DNA from: Oceanobacillus zhaokaii
GTDB lineage: Bacteria; Bacillota; Bacilli; Bacillales; Amphibacillaceae
Direction: 5' to 3'
DNA length: 64,000 nt
Assembly: GCF_003352005.1 (NCBI RefSeq)
Contig: NZ_CP024848.1
Span: 505,001-569,000, forward strand
The notes beneath the pieces are model-generated. The model ran no database searches, was not told the DNA's origin, and saw only the letters and a program-made list of their open reading frames with translations. Positions within the stretch are counted from its first letter, which is position 1. Every line of letters starts with the position of its first letter. Position numbers and translations under genes: made by a program. Of this stretch, positions 53,338-62,375 are shown one piece after another.

Positions 53338-53915
53338 TCACTTAGGATGTGATAATACTTTCAATTGCTTAATTAATACCATTCCACCATCGGTTAGGAT
53401 GTTCTGTCCAGTAATATAATCAGAAGAGGGAGATGCTAGGAATGAAACAAGATTTGTTACATCTTCAGGAGTTTGAGAAGGAATACCCTCAGTGAATTTT
53501 GCGAATGCTTCTCCCTTTTTAGTACCCATATGTTCCATCATCTTCTCATCCAAGCGTTCCCACATTACAGTTCCTACAATCCCTGGGCAATAAGGGTTAA
53601 CCGTGATTTTATCTTTCGCAAGTTCTTTTGCAGCAGTTTGTGTTAGCCCTTTTACTGCAAATTTGGTTGCAGAATAAACGCCCAACATTTCAAAACCTTG
53701 TTGTCCTGCAATAGCACAAGCGTTAATGATTTTACACCGCCATTACCCTGCTTTTTCATTTGGTTTCCATCTGCTTGAATACCGTAAATAGTACCTTTTA
53801 TATTCACATCTAATGTAAAGTCCACTTGTTTTGGATCAGCGCTTGTAAGTGGTCCAACTTGTCCTTCTACACCAGCATTATTAATGAATACTAAAGTATT
53901 AATAAACTTTTTTTA
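53338..53915 (-). pseudogene. acetoin reductase/butanediol dehydrogenase-like SDR, truncated and frameshifted
   Basis: The C-terminal 116 codons (53688-53338) read [33 protein letters not shown] and [14 protein letters not shown], as in BudC-type acetoin reductases of the SDR family. Upstream in another frame is FINNAGVEGQVGPLTSADPK and VNIKGTIYGIQA. A shift at about 53735 separates the two parts. The Rossmann start with the TGxxxGxG motif is missing, since homology ends near 53915. The catalytic Ser expected in ACSxAG is Ala (ACAIAG). It is a decayed gene remnant. Confidence 0.85.
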
Positions 53916-53923
53916 AAAAGCTA

Positions 53924-53979
53924 TTGCATAAATATACATTATTATGATATAAATATACATACGAACTAATAAATATACA
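53924..53979 (+). promoter_or_regulatory. promoter region with three direct repeats before the M20/ABC operon
   Basis: The 10-mer TAAATATACA occurs at 53929, 53950 and 53970, with start-to-start distances of 21 and 20 bp, close to two helical turns. A possible promoter, TTGCAT (53924-53929) and TATAAA (53948-53953), overlaps the first two copies. This looks like an array of binding sites on one face of the DNA for a regulator of the amidohydrolase-transporter operon. The regulator is unknown. Confidence 0.6.
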
Positions 53980-53998
53980 AAATACCGGAGGAACTACC

Positions 53999-55162
53999 GT
54001 GAAAAATAAACTGCAACAAGAAATGGAGAAAATCCAAGCAGAGCTTTGGACAATGAGCGATCATTTATATGATCATCCTGAACTAGGTGATCAAGAATAT
54101 GAATCTATGAAGCTCTTAACTAACTTTTTAAAAGAACATAACTTTAATATAGAAACTGGAATTGTAAGTAGACCGACAGCTTTTAAAGCAGAATATAAAA
54201 GTGGAAAGCCAGGTCCAACGATTGCATATTTAGCAGAATATGATGCACTTCCTGGAGTGGGACATGGATGTGGGCATAATTTAATTGGCACCATGAGCGT
54301 TGGTGCTGGAGTTGCCTTAAGTAAAGTAATTGAGGAAATTGGCGGATCTGTCATAGTTTTCGGTACACCTGCAGAAGAAACGAATGGTGCAAAAGTGCCG
54401 ATGAGTGAACAGGGAATATTTAAAGATATTGATGTTGCAATGATTGTTCATCCTGGGGATCAGTCTTATGAAAGTGGAGAGTCACTTGCGATGGATGCCA
54501 TTCAATATTCATACAGTGGAAAAACTGCTCATGCTGCTGCCGCACCGGAAGAAGGGATTAATGCATTAGATAGTGTTATTCAATTATTTAATGGAATCAA
54601 TGCACTTCGTCAGCATGTAACATCCGATGTGAGAATTCACGGGATTATCGCTGAAGGTGGACAAGCAGCAAATGTTGTTCCAGACAAAGCGGTGGCACAG
54701 TTTTATATTCGTGCTAAAGATCGCACATATTTGAATGGGGTTGTGAAAAAGGTAAATAATATTGCAGAAGGTGCTGCAATAATGACTGGCGCAACTTTAG
54801 AGATATCGAATTATGAACTGAGCTATGACAATATGATTACCAATAAAGCATTATCAAATGCCTTCACAATGAATTTAAGTGAAGTGAGCACCGAACCCGT
54901 TTACCCAGCGAAGCAAAGTATTGGTTCAATTGATATGGGAAATGTAAGTCAGGTTGTACCTGCTATCCATCCATATATAAGTCTGAAACAACCTGGATTA
55001 ATTGCCCATACTACTGAATTCGCCAATAAAACAATAACGGAAGATGGCCATGAAGCACTCGTTAGTGGTACATTAGCTTTGGCACAAACTGGGTATGAGG
55101 TAATAACAGATTCTGAACTGCTAAAAAACATTCAAGAAGAATTTGCAAATAAGGAAAAATAG
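53999..55162 (+). CDS. M20-family amidohydrolase (N-acyl amino acid / aminobenzoyl-glutamate hydrolase type)
   Basis: A di-metal hydrolase of 387 residues that cuts an acyl-amide bond of an N-acylated amino acid or similar. It starts at GTG 53999 behind GGAGGA. The motifs are DHLYDHPELGDQEYES, the metal-binding GHGCGHNLIGT with its Cys and His, GTPAEETNGAK with the catalytic Glu pair, and later HPGDQ. The AAAPEEGINALD segment is in the dimerisation domain. Its place just before an amino-acid importer resembles the B. subtilis YxeP-YxeMNO arrangement, suggesting uptake and deacylation of a conjugated amino acid. Confidence 0.9.
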   Translation: MKNKLQQEMEKIQAELWTMSDHLYDHPELGDQEYESMKLLTNFLKEHNFNIETGIVSRPTAFKAEYKSGKPGPTIAYLAEYDALPGVGHGCGHNLIGTMSVGAGVALSKVIEEIGGSVIVFGTPAEETNGAKVPMSEQGIFKDIDVAMIVHPGDQSYESGESLAMDAIQYSYSGKTAHAAAAPEEGINALDSVIQLFNGINALRQHVTSDVRIHGIIAEGGQAANVVPDKAVAQFYIRAKDRTYLNGVVKKVNNIAEGAAIMTGATLEISNYELSYDNMITNKALSNAFTMNLSEVSTEPVYPAKQSIGSIDMGNVSQVVPAIHPYISLKQPGLIAHTTEFANKTITEDGHEALVSGTLALAQTGYEVITDSELLKNIQEEFANKEK

Positions 55163-55174
55163 GGAGAGATAACA

Positions 55175-55957
55175 ATGAAATCATCTTTTAGTAAATTATT
55201 AGTGTTAGCATTTATGATTGCAGTACTTGCAGCATGTGGTTCAACGAATAATGAGGGAACAGATTCAAATGCTAGTGAAGGAGGAGATAAAAAAGTATTA
55301 AAAATGGCGACATCTGCTGACTTTCCTCCATTTGAGTCGCGTGATACAAAAGGGAATTTCGAAGGGTTTGACATTGACCTAGCGAATTTAATTGCGGATG
55401 AACTTGGTTATGAACTCGAAATTGAAGATATGAAATTCGATGGATTAGTTGGTGCACTTCAATCCAATCGTGTTGATATGGTATTAGCCGGAATGAGTGC
55501 AGACGAAAAGCGTAAGAAAAATGTTGATTTCTCTACGGAATATCATCGTTCAGGAGAAATGTTCTTAACGAAACCAGATTCAGCGATTAAGGATCTTGAA
55601 GCACTGAAAGGAAAAGTTGTTGGGGTTCAGCTGGGAACAATCCAAGAAGAGGGTGCAGATGCACTTAGTGAGGAATATGGCTTTGAAGTGAAGAAAGTAG
55701 ATAACGCTGGAATTTTAATTCAAGAAATTAATTCAAACCGCATTGATGTTGCTTATATGGATAAAGAAGTTGCGACAGGATATATGGAAAAACAAGGGCT
55801 AATCGGCTTTGATGACCCTACTACTAGTTCACCAGGAATGGCGGTTGCCTTTCCTAAGGGAAGTGAGCTCGTCGAAGATGTGAATGGTGTTCTTGAAGAA
55901 CTAGAAGCTAGTGGAAAGATTCAAGAGTTAAGGGATAAATGGGAATTGGCAGAATAA
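55175..55957 (+). CDS. amino-acid ABC transporter substrate-binding lipoprotein
   Basis: The receptor of a polar amino-acid importer, 260 residues (SBP_bac_3). The lipobox is LAAC (Cys21), followed by a Ser/Asn/Glu linker. The mature protein starts KVLKMATSADFPPFESRDTK and has GFDIDLANLIADELGYELEI, typical of cystine/glutamine/arginine receptors. It begins 12 bp after the amidohydrolase stop with a GGGAGAGATAACA site. The exact ligand, perhaps an N-acyl or S-modified amino acid given the neighbour, is inferred. Confidence 0.92.
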   Translation: MKSSFSKLLVLAFMIAVLAACGSTNNEGTDSNASEGGDKKVLKMATSADFPPFESRDTKGNFEGFDIDLANLIADELGYELEIEDMKFDGLVGALQSNRVDMVLAGMSADEKRKKNVDFSTEYHRSGEMFLTKPDSAIKDLEALKGKVVGVQLGTIQEEGADALSEEYGFEVKKVDNAGILIQEINSNRIDVAYMDKEVATGYMEKQGLIGFDDPTTSSPGMAVAFPKGSELVEDVNGVLEELEASGKIQELRDKWELAE

Positions 55958-55990
55958 AAATTGAACGCTATAGAAATGAGGTGCTAAGGC

Positions 55991-56650
55991 ATGAATTTGG
56001 ATTTTAGCCAAATCGTGCCTTATATTCCTTTTATGATAGAAGGAATATGGGTTACGTTAGGATTTGTATTTGTTTCGATATTAATCGGATTAATTTTAGG
56101 AATCATTTTAGCATTATTTAAAATAACAAAGAGCAAATTTTTAACAGGAATTGCGGATATATACACCTCGATTTTCCGAGGGACACCACTAATATTACAA
56201 TTGATGATTATTTATTTTGCTATCCCACAATTAACTGGATACGATATTGAGCCATTCGTCTCGGCAATTATGGCATTCGGTCTGAACTCTGCTGCATACG
56301 TCTCCGAGATTATTCGTGCAGGTATTATGGCGGTTGATCGAGGTCAAATCGAGGCTGCAGAAGCATTAGGTGTATCGTATCGACCAATGATGCAAAATAT
56401 TATTTTACCGCAGGCAGTGAAAAACATTTTACCAGCATTGATGAATGAATTCATCACATTAACAAAGGAATCTGCAATTGTATCGACGATTGGCTACTTA
56501 GATCTGATGCGTCGTGCACAAATTGTTGGGGCAGACATTTATCGTAACTTTGAACCTCTCTTGTTCGTTGGGGCGATTTACTGGGTGATGGTTTTCATTC
56601 TAACAAAACTTGGGAAGGCAGCAGAGCGGAGGTTGAGACAAAGTGATTAA
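55991..56650 (+). CDS. amino-acid ABC transporter permease
   Basis: A 219-residue permease of the HisM/GlnP type with four or five hydrophobic helices. [17 protein letters not shown] N-terminus ([16 protein letters not shown]), [21 protein letters not shown] and the ATPase-contact loop [20 protein letters not shown] are characteristic. It probably forms a homodimer. It overlaps the ATPase gene by eight bases. Confidence 0.94.
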   Translation: MNLDFSQIVPYIPFMIEGIWVTLGFVFVSILIGLILGIILALFKITKSKFLTGIADIYTSIFRGTPLILQLMIIYFAIPQLTGYDIEPFVSAIMAFGLNSAAYVSEIIRAGIMAVDRGQIEAAEALGVSYRPMMQNIILPQAVKNILPALMNEFITLTKESAIVSTIGYLDLMRRAQIVGADIYRNFEPLLFVGAIYWVMVFILTKLGKAAERRLRQSD

Positions 56651-57365
56651 AGCAATGAACATAACAAAAGATTTTGGAACAAACACGGTATTAAAAGATA
56701 TATCGACAACGATCAAGCAAGGTGAGGTCGTGGCAATTATCGGTCCATCAGGATCAGGGAAATCTACATTTCTAAGATGTCTCAATTTGCTGGAAGAGCC
56801 GACATCAGGAGATATCTTTATTAATGATAAAAAAATTACAGACAAAAAAATAGATAAACTGGCGATTCGAAAAAACATTGGGATGGTATTTCAGCATTTT
56901 CATCTATTTCCGCATATGACTGTATTGGAAAATGTTGCTTATGCACCACAAAAGGTGAAAAAATTATCAAAGACAGAAGCGGAATCGATTGCAAAAAAAT
57001 TACTTGATAAAGTAGGGTTAACAGATAAAGTAGCAGCATATCCAAATCGCTTATCTGGCGGTCAAAAACAGAGGGTAGCAATCGCTAGAGCATTAGCGAT
57101 GGAACCGGAAATTATGCTATTTGATGAACCAACATCAGCGCTTGACCCAGAAATGGTGAAAGAAGTGCTTGATGTAATGAAGGATTTAGTCGATACAGGA
57201 ATGACAATGGTAATCGTCACACATGAAATGAATTTTGCTAAAGAAGTAGCAGATAAGGTGCTGTTTTTGGCTGATGGAATGTTAGTAGAAGAGGGAGAAC
57301 CACAAGAATTCTTTGAACATCCAAAAACCGAACGTGCACAGGATTTCTTAGCAAAAGTATTATAA
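56643..57365 (+). CDS. amino-acid ABC transporter ATP-binding protein (GlnQ-like)
   Basis: The ATPase of the amino-acid importer, 240 residues, GTG start inside the permease gene. Walker A is GPSGSGKST (about 35-43), the Q-loop [18 protein letters not shown], the signature [14 protein letters not shown], Walker [15 protein letters not shown] and the switch His in VTHEMNFA. It is the last gene of the amidohydrolase-transporter operon. A weak hairpin with a T-poor tail follows. Confidence 0.95.
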   Translation: MIKAMNITKDFGTNTVLKDISTTIKQGEVVAIIGPSGSGKSTFLRCLNLLEEPTSGDIFINDKKITDKKIDKLAIRKNIGMVFQHFHLFPHMTVLENVAYAPQKVKKLSKTEAESIAKKLLDKVGLTDKVAAYPNRLSGGQKQRVAIARALAMEPEIMLFDEPTSALDPEMVKEVLDVMKDLVDTGMTMVIVTHEMNFAKEVADKVLFLADGMLVEEGEPQEFFEHPKTERAQDFLAKVL

Positions 57366-57517
57366 ATAAAAAACCATTCAACTTCTAAAATGAGGGGTTC
57401 GGTTTAAGATTACAAAACTTAAAATAGTAAACCTTTTGGCAGTTCGATTAGTACATAAATTGGACTGCTTATTTTGTTGATTTATAAAGAAAAAATAGAA
57501 CTTATAAGATAATTGAG

Positions 57518-57583
57518 GTGTAAAATATGTTTGACAACTCATTTGTCTTATTTTATAATCAGGGTGTAAAGGATGTTTTACAC
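57518..57583 (+). promoter_or_regulatory. consensus promoter flanked by GTGTAAA operator-like repeats
   Basis: TTGACA (57531-57536) and TATAAT (57554-57559) are 17 bp apart, a perfect sigma-A promoter. GTGTAAAGGATGTTTTACAC (57564-57583) lies at the predicted start point as a 7-bp inverted repeat. A third GTGTAAA half-site lies just upstream of the -35 box (57518-57524). This layout suits a repressor that brackets the promoter, most simply the XRE protein encoded 27 bp downstream. Confidence 0.7.
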
Positions 57584-57609
57584 TTAGCGGAATATAAAGG
57601 TGGCTTAGT

Positions 57610-57822
57610 ATGGAGAATAGAATTAAGGAATATAGAGAAAAGAATGGTTTTTCACAAGGTAAATTAGGAGAATTGTGTAAAGTGACTAGGCAGACAATCA
57701 ATGCTATTGAAAATAATAAGTATGATCCAAGTTTAGAATTGGCATTTAATCTATCTTATGTTTTAGGTCTTCCTATCGAAGAATTGTTTGTTTTTAAATA
57801 TGAAAGGAATGGGGAAAAGTGA
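57610..57822 (+). CDS. XRE-family transcriptional regulator (short Cro/CI-like HTH)
   Basis: A 70-residue protein that is almost entirely a helix-turn-helix domain: MENRIKEYREKNGFSQGKLG, then VTRQTINAIENNKYDPSLELAF and LGLPIEELFVF. Such short XRE regulators usually precede and control a membrane protein gene, as here. The ATG follows AAAGGTGGCTTAGT. It overlaps the next gene by four bases (GTGA). Autoregulation through the GTGTAAA repeats is likely but inferred. Confidence 0.9.
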   Translation: MENRIKEYREKNGFSQGKLGELCKVTRQTINAIENNKYDPSLELAFNLSYVLGLPIEELFVFKYERNGEK

Positions 57823-58220
57823 CAACTGCAAAAAAAGTCAGTATAATCTGTTCTTTAGTTCTTATTACTGCAATTGGTGGCTATGGGATATATGAATGGA
57901 TTACAGAAGAAATAATTAACGCTTCAACACTCTTTTTTGTATTTTTAGGAGTTGGCTTTTTCTTCCAATCGATCACTTGGGGTGAAATGGATGGAAAACA
58001 CGAAAAAGAAAAGGATGAATTAGAGAAACATATAACCCTTTTAAGCTCAAAAATTAGTTATTATGTATTACTTTTATTAATGATAATCGTCTTAGTCGTT
58101 TCGGAAAGAGTAACTGCAATGAATGATATAAAGAATATCCCACTTGTTATTGTAATTGGACTAGCTTGGATTACTATGCCAATTACTGAATATGTAGTTT
58201 CAAAAAAATACCGTTATTAA
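57819..58220 (+). CDS. membrane protein of the XRE pair, unknown function
   Basis: A 133-residue protein with four likely membrane helices, about 8-24, 34-50, 78-97 and 107-124, and a charged loop GKHEKEKDELEKHI between helices 2 and 3. The GTG start overlaps the XRE stop. Two-gene units of a short XRE regulator and a small multi-pass protein are common in Firmicutes, but their function is mostly unknown. No family can be named with confidence. Confidence 0.75.
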   Translation: MTTAKKVSIICSLVLITAIGGYGIYEWITEEIINASTLFFVFLGVGFFFQSITWGEMDGKHEKEKDELEKHITLLSSKISYYVLLLLMIIVLVVSERVTAMNDIKNIPLVIVIGLAWITMPITEYVVSKKYRY

Positions 58221-58297
58221 TATGGAGAAATTTAAAAATCAAAAAACTGTATTTAAAATCACCTCTGCGTTACGGGTGTTTAATTGAATAAGGTGAT

Positions 58298-58337
58298 AAA
58301 AAAGCATAGAGTTGATTTTCAGCTCTATGCTTTTTTA
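58298..58337. terminator. bidirectional terminator
   Basis: AAAAAAGCATAGAG and CTCTATGCTTTTTT, with additional inner pairs TGA/TCA, form a strong stem between the convergent membrane-protein and glutathione peroxidase genes. Confidence 0.9.
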
Positions 58338-58382
58338 GCTATTTATATTTTGAACTCTCTGCTGTGCATTTGTTAGGGGCGA

Positions 58383-58868
58383 TTAATTACTGAACTGGAG
58401 CAATGCTTCGATTTCCTTTTCGATTGCTTCCGGCTTTTTTTGAGGTGCGAAACGATCGACTACTTTCCCGTTTTTGTCGATAAGGAATTTTGTAAAGTTC
58501 CATTTTATTTGCTCTGTAATTAATCCTTTTGCTTGCTGTATTAGATAGGAAAATAACCGGTCGGCATTTTCACCTTTCACATCAATCTTGCTAAACATTG
58601 GGAAGCTAACACCATAATTCTTCTGGCAAAAACTTGCAATATCTTCGTTAGTTCCAGGGTCTTGATTTCCAAATTGATTGCAAGGAAAGCCTAAGACGAT
58701 AAAATCCTGTTCTTTATATTTTTCATATAAACGTTGCAGCCCTTCGAATTGTGGAGTAAACCCACATTCACTCGCAGTATTAACGATAAGTAAAACTTTT
58801 CCTTTATAATCAGCTAGTGACTTTTCATTACCGTCCATTGTCAACACTGAATAACCATGTACGCTCAT
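58383..58868 (-). CDS. glutathione peroxidase-family thiol peroxidase
   Basis: A 161-residue peroxidase from ATG 58868 (AAAAGGAG upstream). The catalytic tetrad is present: Cys35 in [11 protein letters not shown], Gln in [12 protein letters not shown], Trp-Asn in KWNFTKFL. Cysteine replaces selenocysteine, as in bacterial BsaA/Gpx proteins that usually draw electrons from thioredoxin. A second cysteine in FPCNQ and one in ASFCQKNYG may act in resolution. The gene is single and would protect against peroxides. Confidence 0.94.
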   Translation of the reverse strand: MSVHGYSVLTMDGNEKSLADYKGKVLLIVNTASECGFTPQFEGLQRLYEKYKEQDFIVLGFPCNQFGNQDPGTNEDIASFCQKNYGVSFPMFSKIDVKGENADRLFSYLIQQAKGLITEQIKWNFTKFLIDKNGKVVDRFAPQKKPEAIEKEIEALLQFSN

Positions 58869-59080
58869 TTTATTAACTCCTTTTATAAAAAGAGTAACAA
58901 CATAGGAAGTAGAAGTCAAAATAAATGAAATAATAGTTTACGATATATTCTGTTATTTGTGGATAATTATTCTTGTTAGGAACATAAATAAGGGGAAATA
59001 TTGACAGATAACTTAGGTGCTATAAAGGGTCATAATTTTATTTATTGTAGGACATAATAACAAGAAAAAGGAGGGATAAT

Positions 59081-59368
59081 TTGGAATTCCCAATTATTTA
59101 TACAAATTTCTGGGATGGTGTTATTGCTGTACCTGCTGTAGTTTTATTAACCCAATGCTTTAAACTATTCCCTATTCCCCGTCAATATTTTCCGACCATT
59201 GCAAGTATTATTGGATTTATTATTTCCATTTTTATTAGCCACAGAGGAGATTTATGGGCTGGTATTTTTATGGGGGCCTTTTATGGAGCAGCTGCAGTAG
59301 GAACCTATTCATCTTTAAAAACAGCATGGCTTGCTTTTAAAAATAGAAAAAGATCTTGGTCATTTTAG
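59081..59368 (+). CDS. small membrane protein, holin-like size, unknown function
   Basis: A 95-residue protein starting at TTG 59081 behind AAGGAGG. Three hydrophobic segments (about 12-28, 38-54 and 61-77) and a basic C-terminus (FKNRKRSWSF) are seen. The shape resembles small phage holins, but no lysis or phage genes are nearby. It is more likely a host membrane protein of unknown role. It ends at a strong bidirectional terminator. Confidence 0.72.
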   Translation: MEFPIIYTNFWDGVIAVPAVVLLTQCFKLFPIPRQYFPTIASIIGFIISIFISHRGDLWAGIFMGAFYGAAAVGTYSSLKTAWLAFKNRKRSWSF

Positions 59369-59458
59369 ATAAGCTTTAGATGTATCTTGGAAAAAATATT
59401 TCTGATTGAAGAGTTAAGTATATGCCCACATAGAATGTACTAGTTAGCAAAGAAATCA

Positions 59459-59500
59459 AAAATCGCCTGCGAAAAGATTTGTCGTTTCGCAGGCGATTTT
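59459..59500. terminator. bidirectional terminator upstream of the trhO 3' end
   Basis: AAAATCGCCTGCGAAA and TTTCGCAGGCGATTTT form a perfect 15-bp or longer stem between convergent genes. Confidence 0.9.
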
Positions 59501-59525
59501 AATTACAGAGGTCGTGCTTCGGTTG

Positions 59526-60497
59526 TTATGCTTCTTGTTTTAATGTTTCGCCAAGTACTGCAAGGCGTGCTTCTACTTCCTCTGCAGACAAGTTATGCTC
59601 TTGTACGTATAAATTACGTGGAGTTACACGGCATTCATGGGAGCAACCGCGCAAATGTTTATGTTCGTTTTCTTCAGAGCTTAGCATTTGGCGATTACAT
59701 TCAGGATTTGCACAATTTACATAGCGTTCACAAGGCGTGCCATCGAAATAATCCACGCCGACTACAACGTGTTCCTTACGATTGACTGGGACAGAGATTC
59801 GTTCGTCGAATACATATAATTGACCGTCCCATAATTGGCCTTGAACTTCAGGGTCTTTCCCGTAAGTTACAATTCCACCATGTAATTGACCTACATCCTC
59901 AAATCCTTCTTTCACCAACCAGCCTGAGAATTTTTCACAACGGATTCCACCAGTGCAATATGTTAACACTCGTTTACCTTCTAAAAGATGCTTATTATCG
60001 CGGACCCAGTTTGGTAATTCGCGAAATGTTTCAATATCAGGACGAACAGCGCCACGGAAATGACCTAAATCAAATTCATAGTCATTACGAGCATCCAAGA
60101 CAATTGTGTTTTCATCTTGCATTGCTTTGTAAAACTCACTTGGCTCTAAATACTTTCCAGTTGTTTCTAAAGGATTAACATCATCTTCTAGACGCAGTGT
60201 TACTAATTCTTTGCGTGGACGTACATGCATCTTCTTAAATGCATGTCCATCATGTGCATCAACTTTAAATACCATATCAGCAAAACGTGAATCGTTATGC
60301 ATTGCATCCATATATTTATTTGTTTGTTCGACCGTTCCAGAAACCGTTCCATTAATACCTTCTTGTGCAACTAATATACGGCCTTTTAATTCTAATTCCT
60401 TACAAAATTTAAGGTGCTCTGCAGCAAATGCTTCAGGATCTTCAATATGCACATAGTTGTAATACAATAATACTTGATAATTTGTAGTAGTTTCCAT
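59526..60497 (-). CDS. trhO: tRNA uridine(34) hydroxylase / rhodanese-related sulfurtransferase
   Basis: TrhO (YceA/YbfQ family) performs oxygen-dependent hydroxylation of U34 in certain tRNAs. From ATG 60497 (AGGTGG upstream) it has about 323 residues. The N-terminal ferredoxin-like part has [13 protein letters not shown], the central rhodanese domain has the active loop CTGGIRC, and a cysteine-rich C-terminal region contains [10 protein letters not shown] and GCSHECR. The length and motif set match the family closely. Confidence 0.93.
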   Translation of the reverse strand: METTTNYQVLLYYNYVHIEDPEAFAAEHLKFCKELELKGRILVAQEGINGTVSGTVEQTNKYMDAMHNDSRFADMVFKVDAHDGHAFKKMHVRPRKELVTLRLEDDVNPLETTGKYLEPSEFYKAMQDENTIVLDARNDYEFDLGHFRGAVRPDIETFRELPNWVRDNKHLLEGKRVLTYCTGGIRCEKFSGWLVKEGFEDVGQLHGGIVTYGKDPEVQGQLWDGQLYVFDERISVPVNRKEHVVVGVDYFDGTPCERYVNCANPECNRQMLSSEENEHKHLRGCSHECRVTPRNLYVQEHNLSAEEVEARLAVLGETLKQEA

Positions 60498-60747
60498 TTT
60501 GTTTACCACCTATTCATTTATATTTGCAAGATACAAATGGTTGGTAGTCAATAATTCAATTTTATCTTGCAAGATAATATTTTATCATGTTTCTAACAAG
60601 TTTTCTACAACTCGAAAAAAAACAATTCTGAGCCGTTTTATGAAGCGGTTTCATTACCGGAAATTCATCAAGGTTTTTTCGACAAAAAATGTCGAAAAGA
60701 CAAGGAAAATGCAGTAAAATGTTTTACAAATATTTTTTTAAAAACGC

Positions 60748-60776
60748 TTGCATTTGTATATGAAAAAGGGTAACAT
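60748..60776 (+). promoter_or_regulatory. promoter of the cold-shock gene
   Basis: TTGCAT (60748-60753) and TAACAT (60771-60776) lie 17 bp apart. The message would have an untranslated leader of about 110 nt, as is usual for cold-shock genes that use leader structure for regulation. The rest of the 396-bp gap 60498-60893 shows only A/T-rich sequence. Confidence 0.6.
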
Positions 60777-60893
60777 ATAAGGTGCAAAAGGAAATTGGAG
60801 TTTGAATAATACTTTACGATCTCTTATTCAAGTGGTGTAAAAGTATTTATGATTCAATTACTTTGCAGCATATTGTATAAGGAGGTCATTTAC

Positions 60894-61091
60894 ATGACTG
60901 GTAAAGTAAAATGGTTTAATGCAGAAAAAGGTTTCGGTTTCATCGAGCGCGAAGACGGAGACGATGTATTCGTACATTTCTCAGCAATCCAAGCTGATGG
61001 TTTCAAAACTCTTGAAGAAGGTCAAGAAGTTGAGTTTGAAATCGTTGAAGGTAACCGTGGACCACAAGCTGCTAATGTAACTCGCTTATAA
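60894..61091 (+). CDS. cold-shock protein (CspB/CspD family)
   Basis: A 65-residue single-stranded nucleic acid-binding protein starting at ATG 60894, behind the near-perfect ribosome site AAGGAGGT (60879-60886). The RNA-binding motifs KGFGFI (RNP1) and VFVHF (RNP2) are intact. Upstream in-frame ATG 60849 is inside the leader and is unlikely to be used. It serves as an RNA chaperone. The gene is monocistronic with a long leader and a perfect terminator. Confidence 0.96.
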   Translation: MTGKVKWFNAEKGFGFIEREDGDDVFVHFSAIQADGFKTLEEGQEVEFEIVEGNRGPQAANVTRL

Positions 61092-61102
61092 TAGATGATT
61101 TG

Positions 61103-61139
61103 GAAAGGTTTATCTCATTCGTGAGATAAACCTTTTTTT
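61103..61139 (+). terminator. intrinsic terminator of the cold-shock gene
   Basis: AAAGGTTTATCTCA and TGAGATAAACCTTT pair perfectly around TTCG and are followed by T residues. Confidence 0.92.
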
Positions 61140-61178
61140 GGTAAGAATAGGAACAATAGTAAAAAGTAGGTGAAAGAA

Positions 61179-61478
61179 TTGAGTAAAGAAGACGTTGAAA
61201 AGCGAATAGTCGAAAACTATAAAAATGATGAGAAAATGATGATTCTTATTTTCGTGCAATGGTGTGTGAATCATGATTTAGATCCTGTTGTACTATATGA
61301 AGATGCCTATCCCGGTCAACATAAAAACAATGTATTACTGGAAACGATTGAACAAGCAGTTCCTAAAAACGAAGCAGAGGAAGTATCAGATCAAACGGTA
61401 TTAAACGTATTGCAGCTTTTTGGAAATGATGATTTAGCCTTTACTGTTCAAGCAGAAATCGAAAAGCGAGGAAAATGA
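61179..61478 (+). CDS. conserved hypothetical protein, 99 aa
   Basis: A soluble acidic protein of about 99 residues. I favour TTG 61179 as the start because AGTAGGTG is at a suitable distance; GTG 61170 is in frame too. It reads as a helical protein with MILIFVQWCVNHDLDPVVLYEDAYPG near the start (core WCVNHDLDPVVLYEDAYPG) and QTVLNVLQLFGNDDLAFTVQ near the end. I cannot place it in a named family. It ends shortly before the convergent dehydrogenase. Confidence 0.75.
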   Translation: MSKEDVEKRIVENYKNDEKMMILIFVQWCVNHDLDPVVLYEDAYPGQHKNNVLLETIEQAVPKNEAEEVSDQTVLNVLQLFGNDDLAFTVQAEIEKRGK

Positions 61479-61499
61479 TGCTCTCCTCGCTTTAAGCTT

Positions 61500-62375
61500 C
61501 TATCGATCAAACAGCTTGATTAATGCCTGTGTGCCACTATCATTTTCTCCCTTTTCAGCAAGTTCCTTGTAAAGCTCTAGTGAAAGGGAAAGTCCTGGTG
61601 TTGCCATTCCTATTTCCTGTGCGGATTCCAATGCAATAGTCATGTCTTTAATAAAGTGTTTTACATAAAAGCCTGGTGCGTAGTCCCCCTTAAGCATTCG
61701 TGGACCGAGGTTCGAGAGTGAGAAGCTTGCAGCAGCTCCTGTCGAAATACTTTCGAGGACACGTTCGGGATTAAGACCTGCTTTTTTAGCATAAACAATT
61801 GCTTCACAAACGCCAACCATGTTCGATGCAATCGTAATTTGATTTGCTAATTTTGTATGCTGCCCAGCACCAGGGCCACCTTGTAAAATAATATTCTCAC
61901 CCAGTACTTCAAAAATTGGGTGCAGCTCGTCGAATGCTTGCTGGTCTCCACCGACCATAATTGCTAATTTTCCATTTTGTGCACCAATGTCACCACCAGA
62001 AACAGGGGCATCAAGAGAAAAGATACCTTTGGCAATTGCTGTTTCATATATCTTTATTGCAAGGGATGGTTTAGAGGTTGTCATATCAATGATATAAGTA
62101 CCTTTTTGGGCATTTTCTAAAATACCACTATCTCCAAAGTATACTTCCTCAACATCTGATGGATAGCCGACCATCGTAATAATCACATCTGAATCCTGTG
62201 CTAACTCTGCTACAGTATGTTTCCAATCGGCGCCTTGGCTGATTAATTCTTCTGCTTTTTCTTTTGTACGTGTATATACGTTTACTCGGTATCCTGCTGT
62301 CAGCAGGTTCTTTGCCATACTTTTGCCCATAACACCAGTACCAATAAATCCAATTTTTGTCTCTATTGTAACCAT
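61500..62375 (-). CDS. beta-hydroxyacid dehydrogenase family protein (YkwC-like)
   Basis: An NAD(P)-dependent dehydrogenase of 291 residues from ATG 62375 (AAGGGG upstream). The N-terminal Rossmann motif is GFIGTGVMGKSMAKNL. The substrate-binding DAPVSGGDIGAQNGKLAIMV and the catalytic Lys region GQHTKLANQI are typical of 3-hydroxyisobutyrate/2-hydroxy-3-oxopropionate reductases. It is close in size and motifs to B. subtilis YkwC. The exact acid is unknown. Confidence 0.93.
   Translation of the reverse strand: MVTIETKIGFIGTGVMGKSMAKNLLTAGYRVNVYTRTKEKAEELISQGADWKHTVAELAQDSDVIITMVGYPSDVEEVYFGDSGILENAQKGTYIIDMTTSKPSLAIKIYETAIAKGIFSLDAPVSGGDIGAQNGKLAIMVGGDQQAFDELHPIFEVLGENIILQGGPGAGQHTKLANQITIASNMVGVCEAIVYAKKAGLNPERVLESISTGAAASFSLSNLGPRMLKGDYAPGFYVKHFIKDMTIALESAQEIGMATPGLSLSLELYKELAEKGENDSGTQALIKLFDR

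Noticed and set aside
59081..59368. Phage holin
   Set aside because: Size and hydrophobicity fit, but no endolysin, structural or integrase genes are near, so a prophage remnant is not supported.
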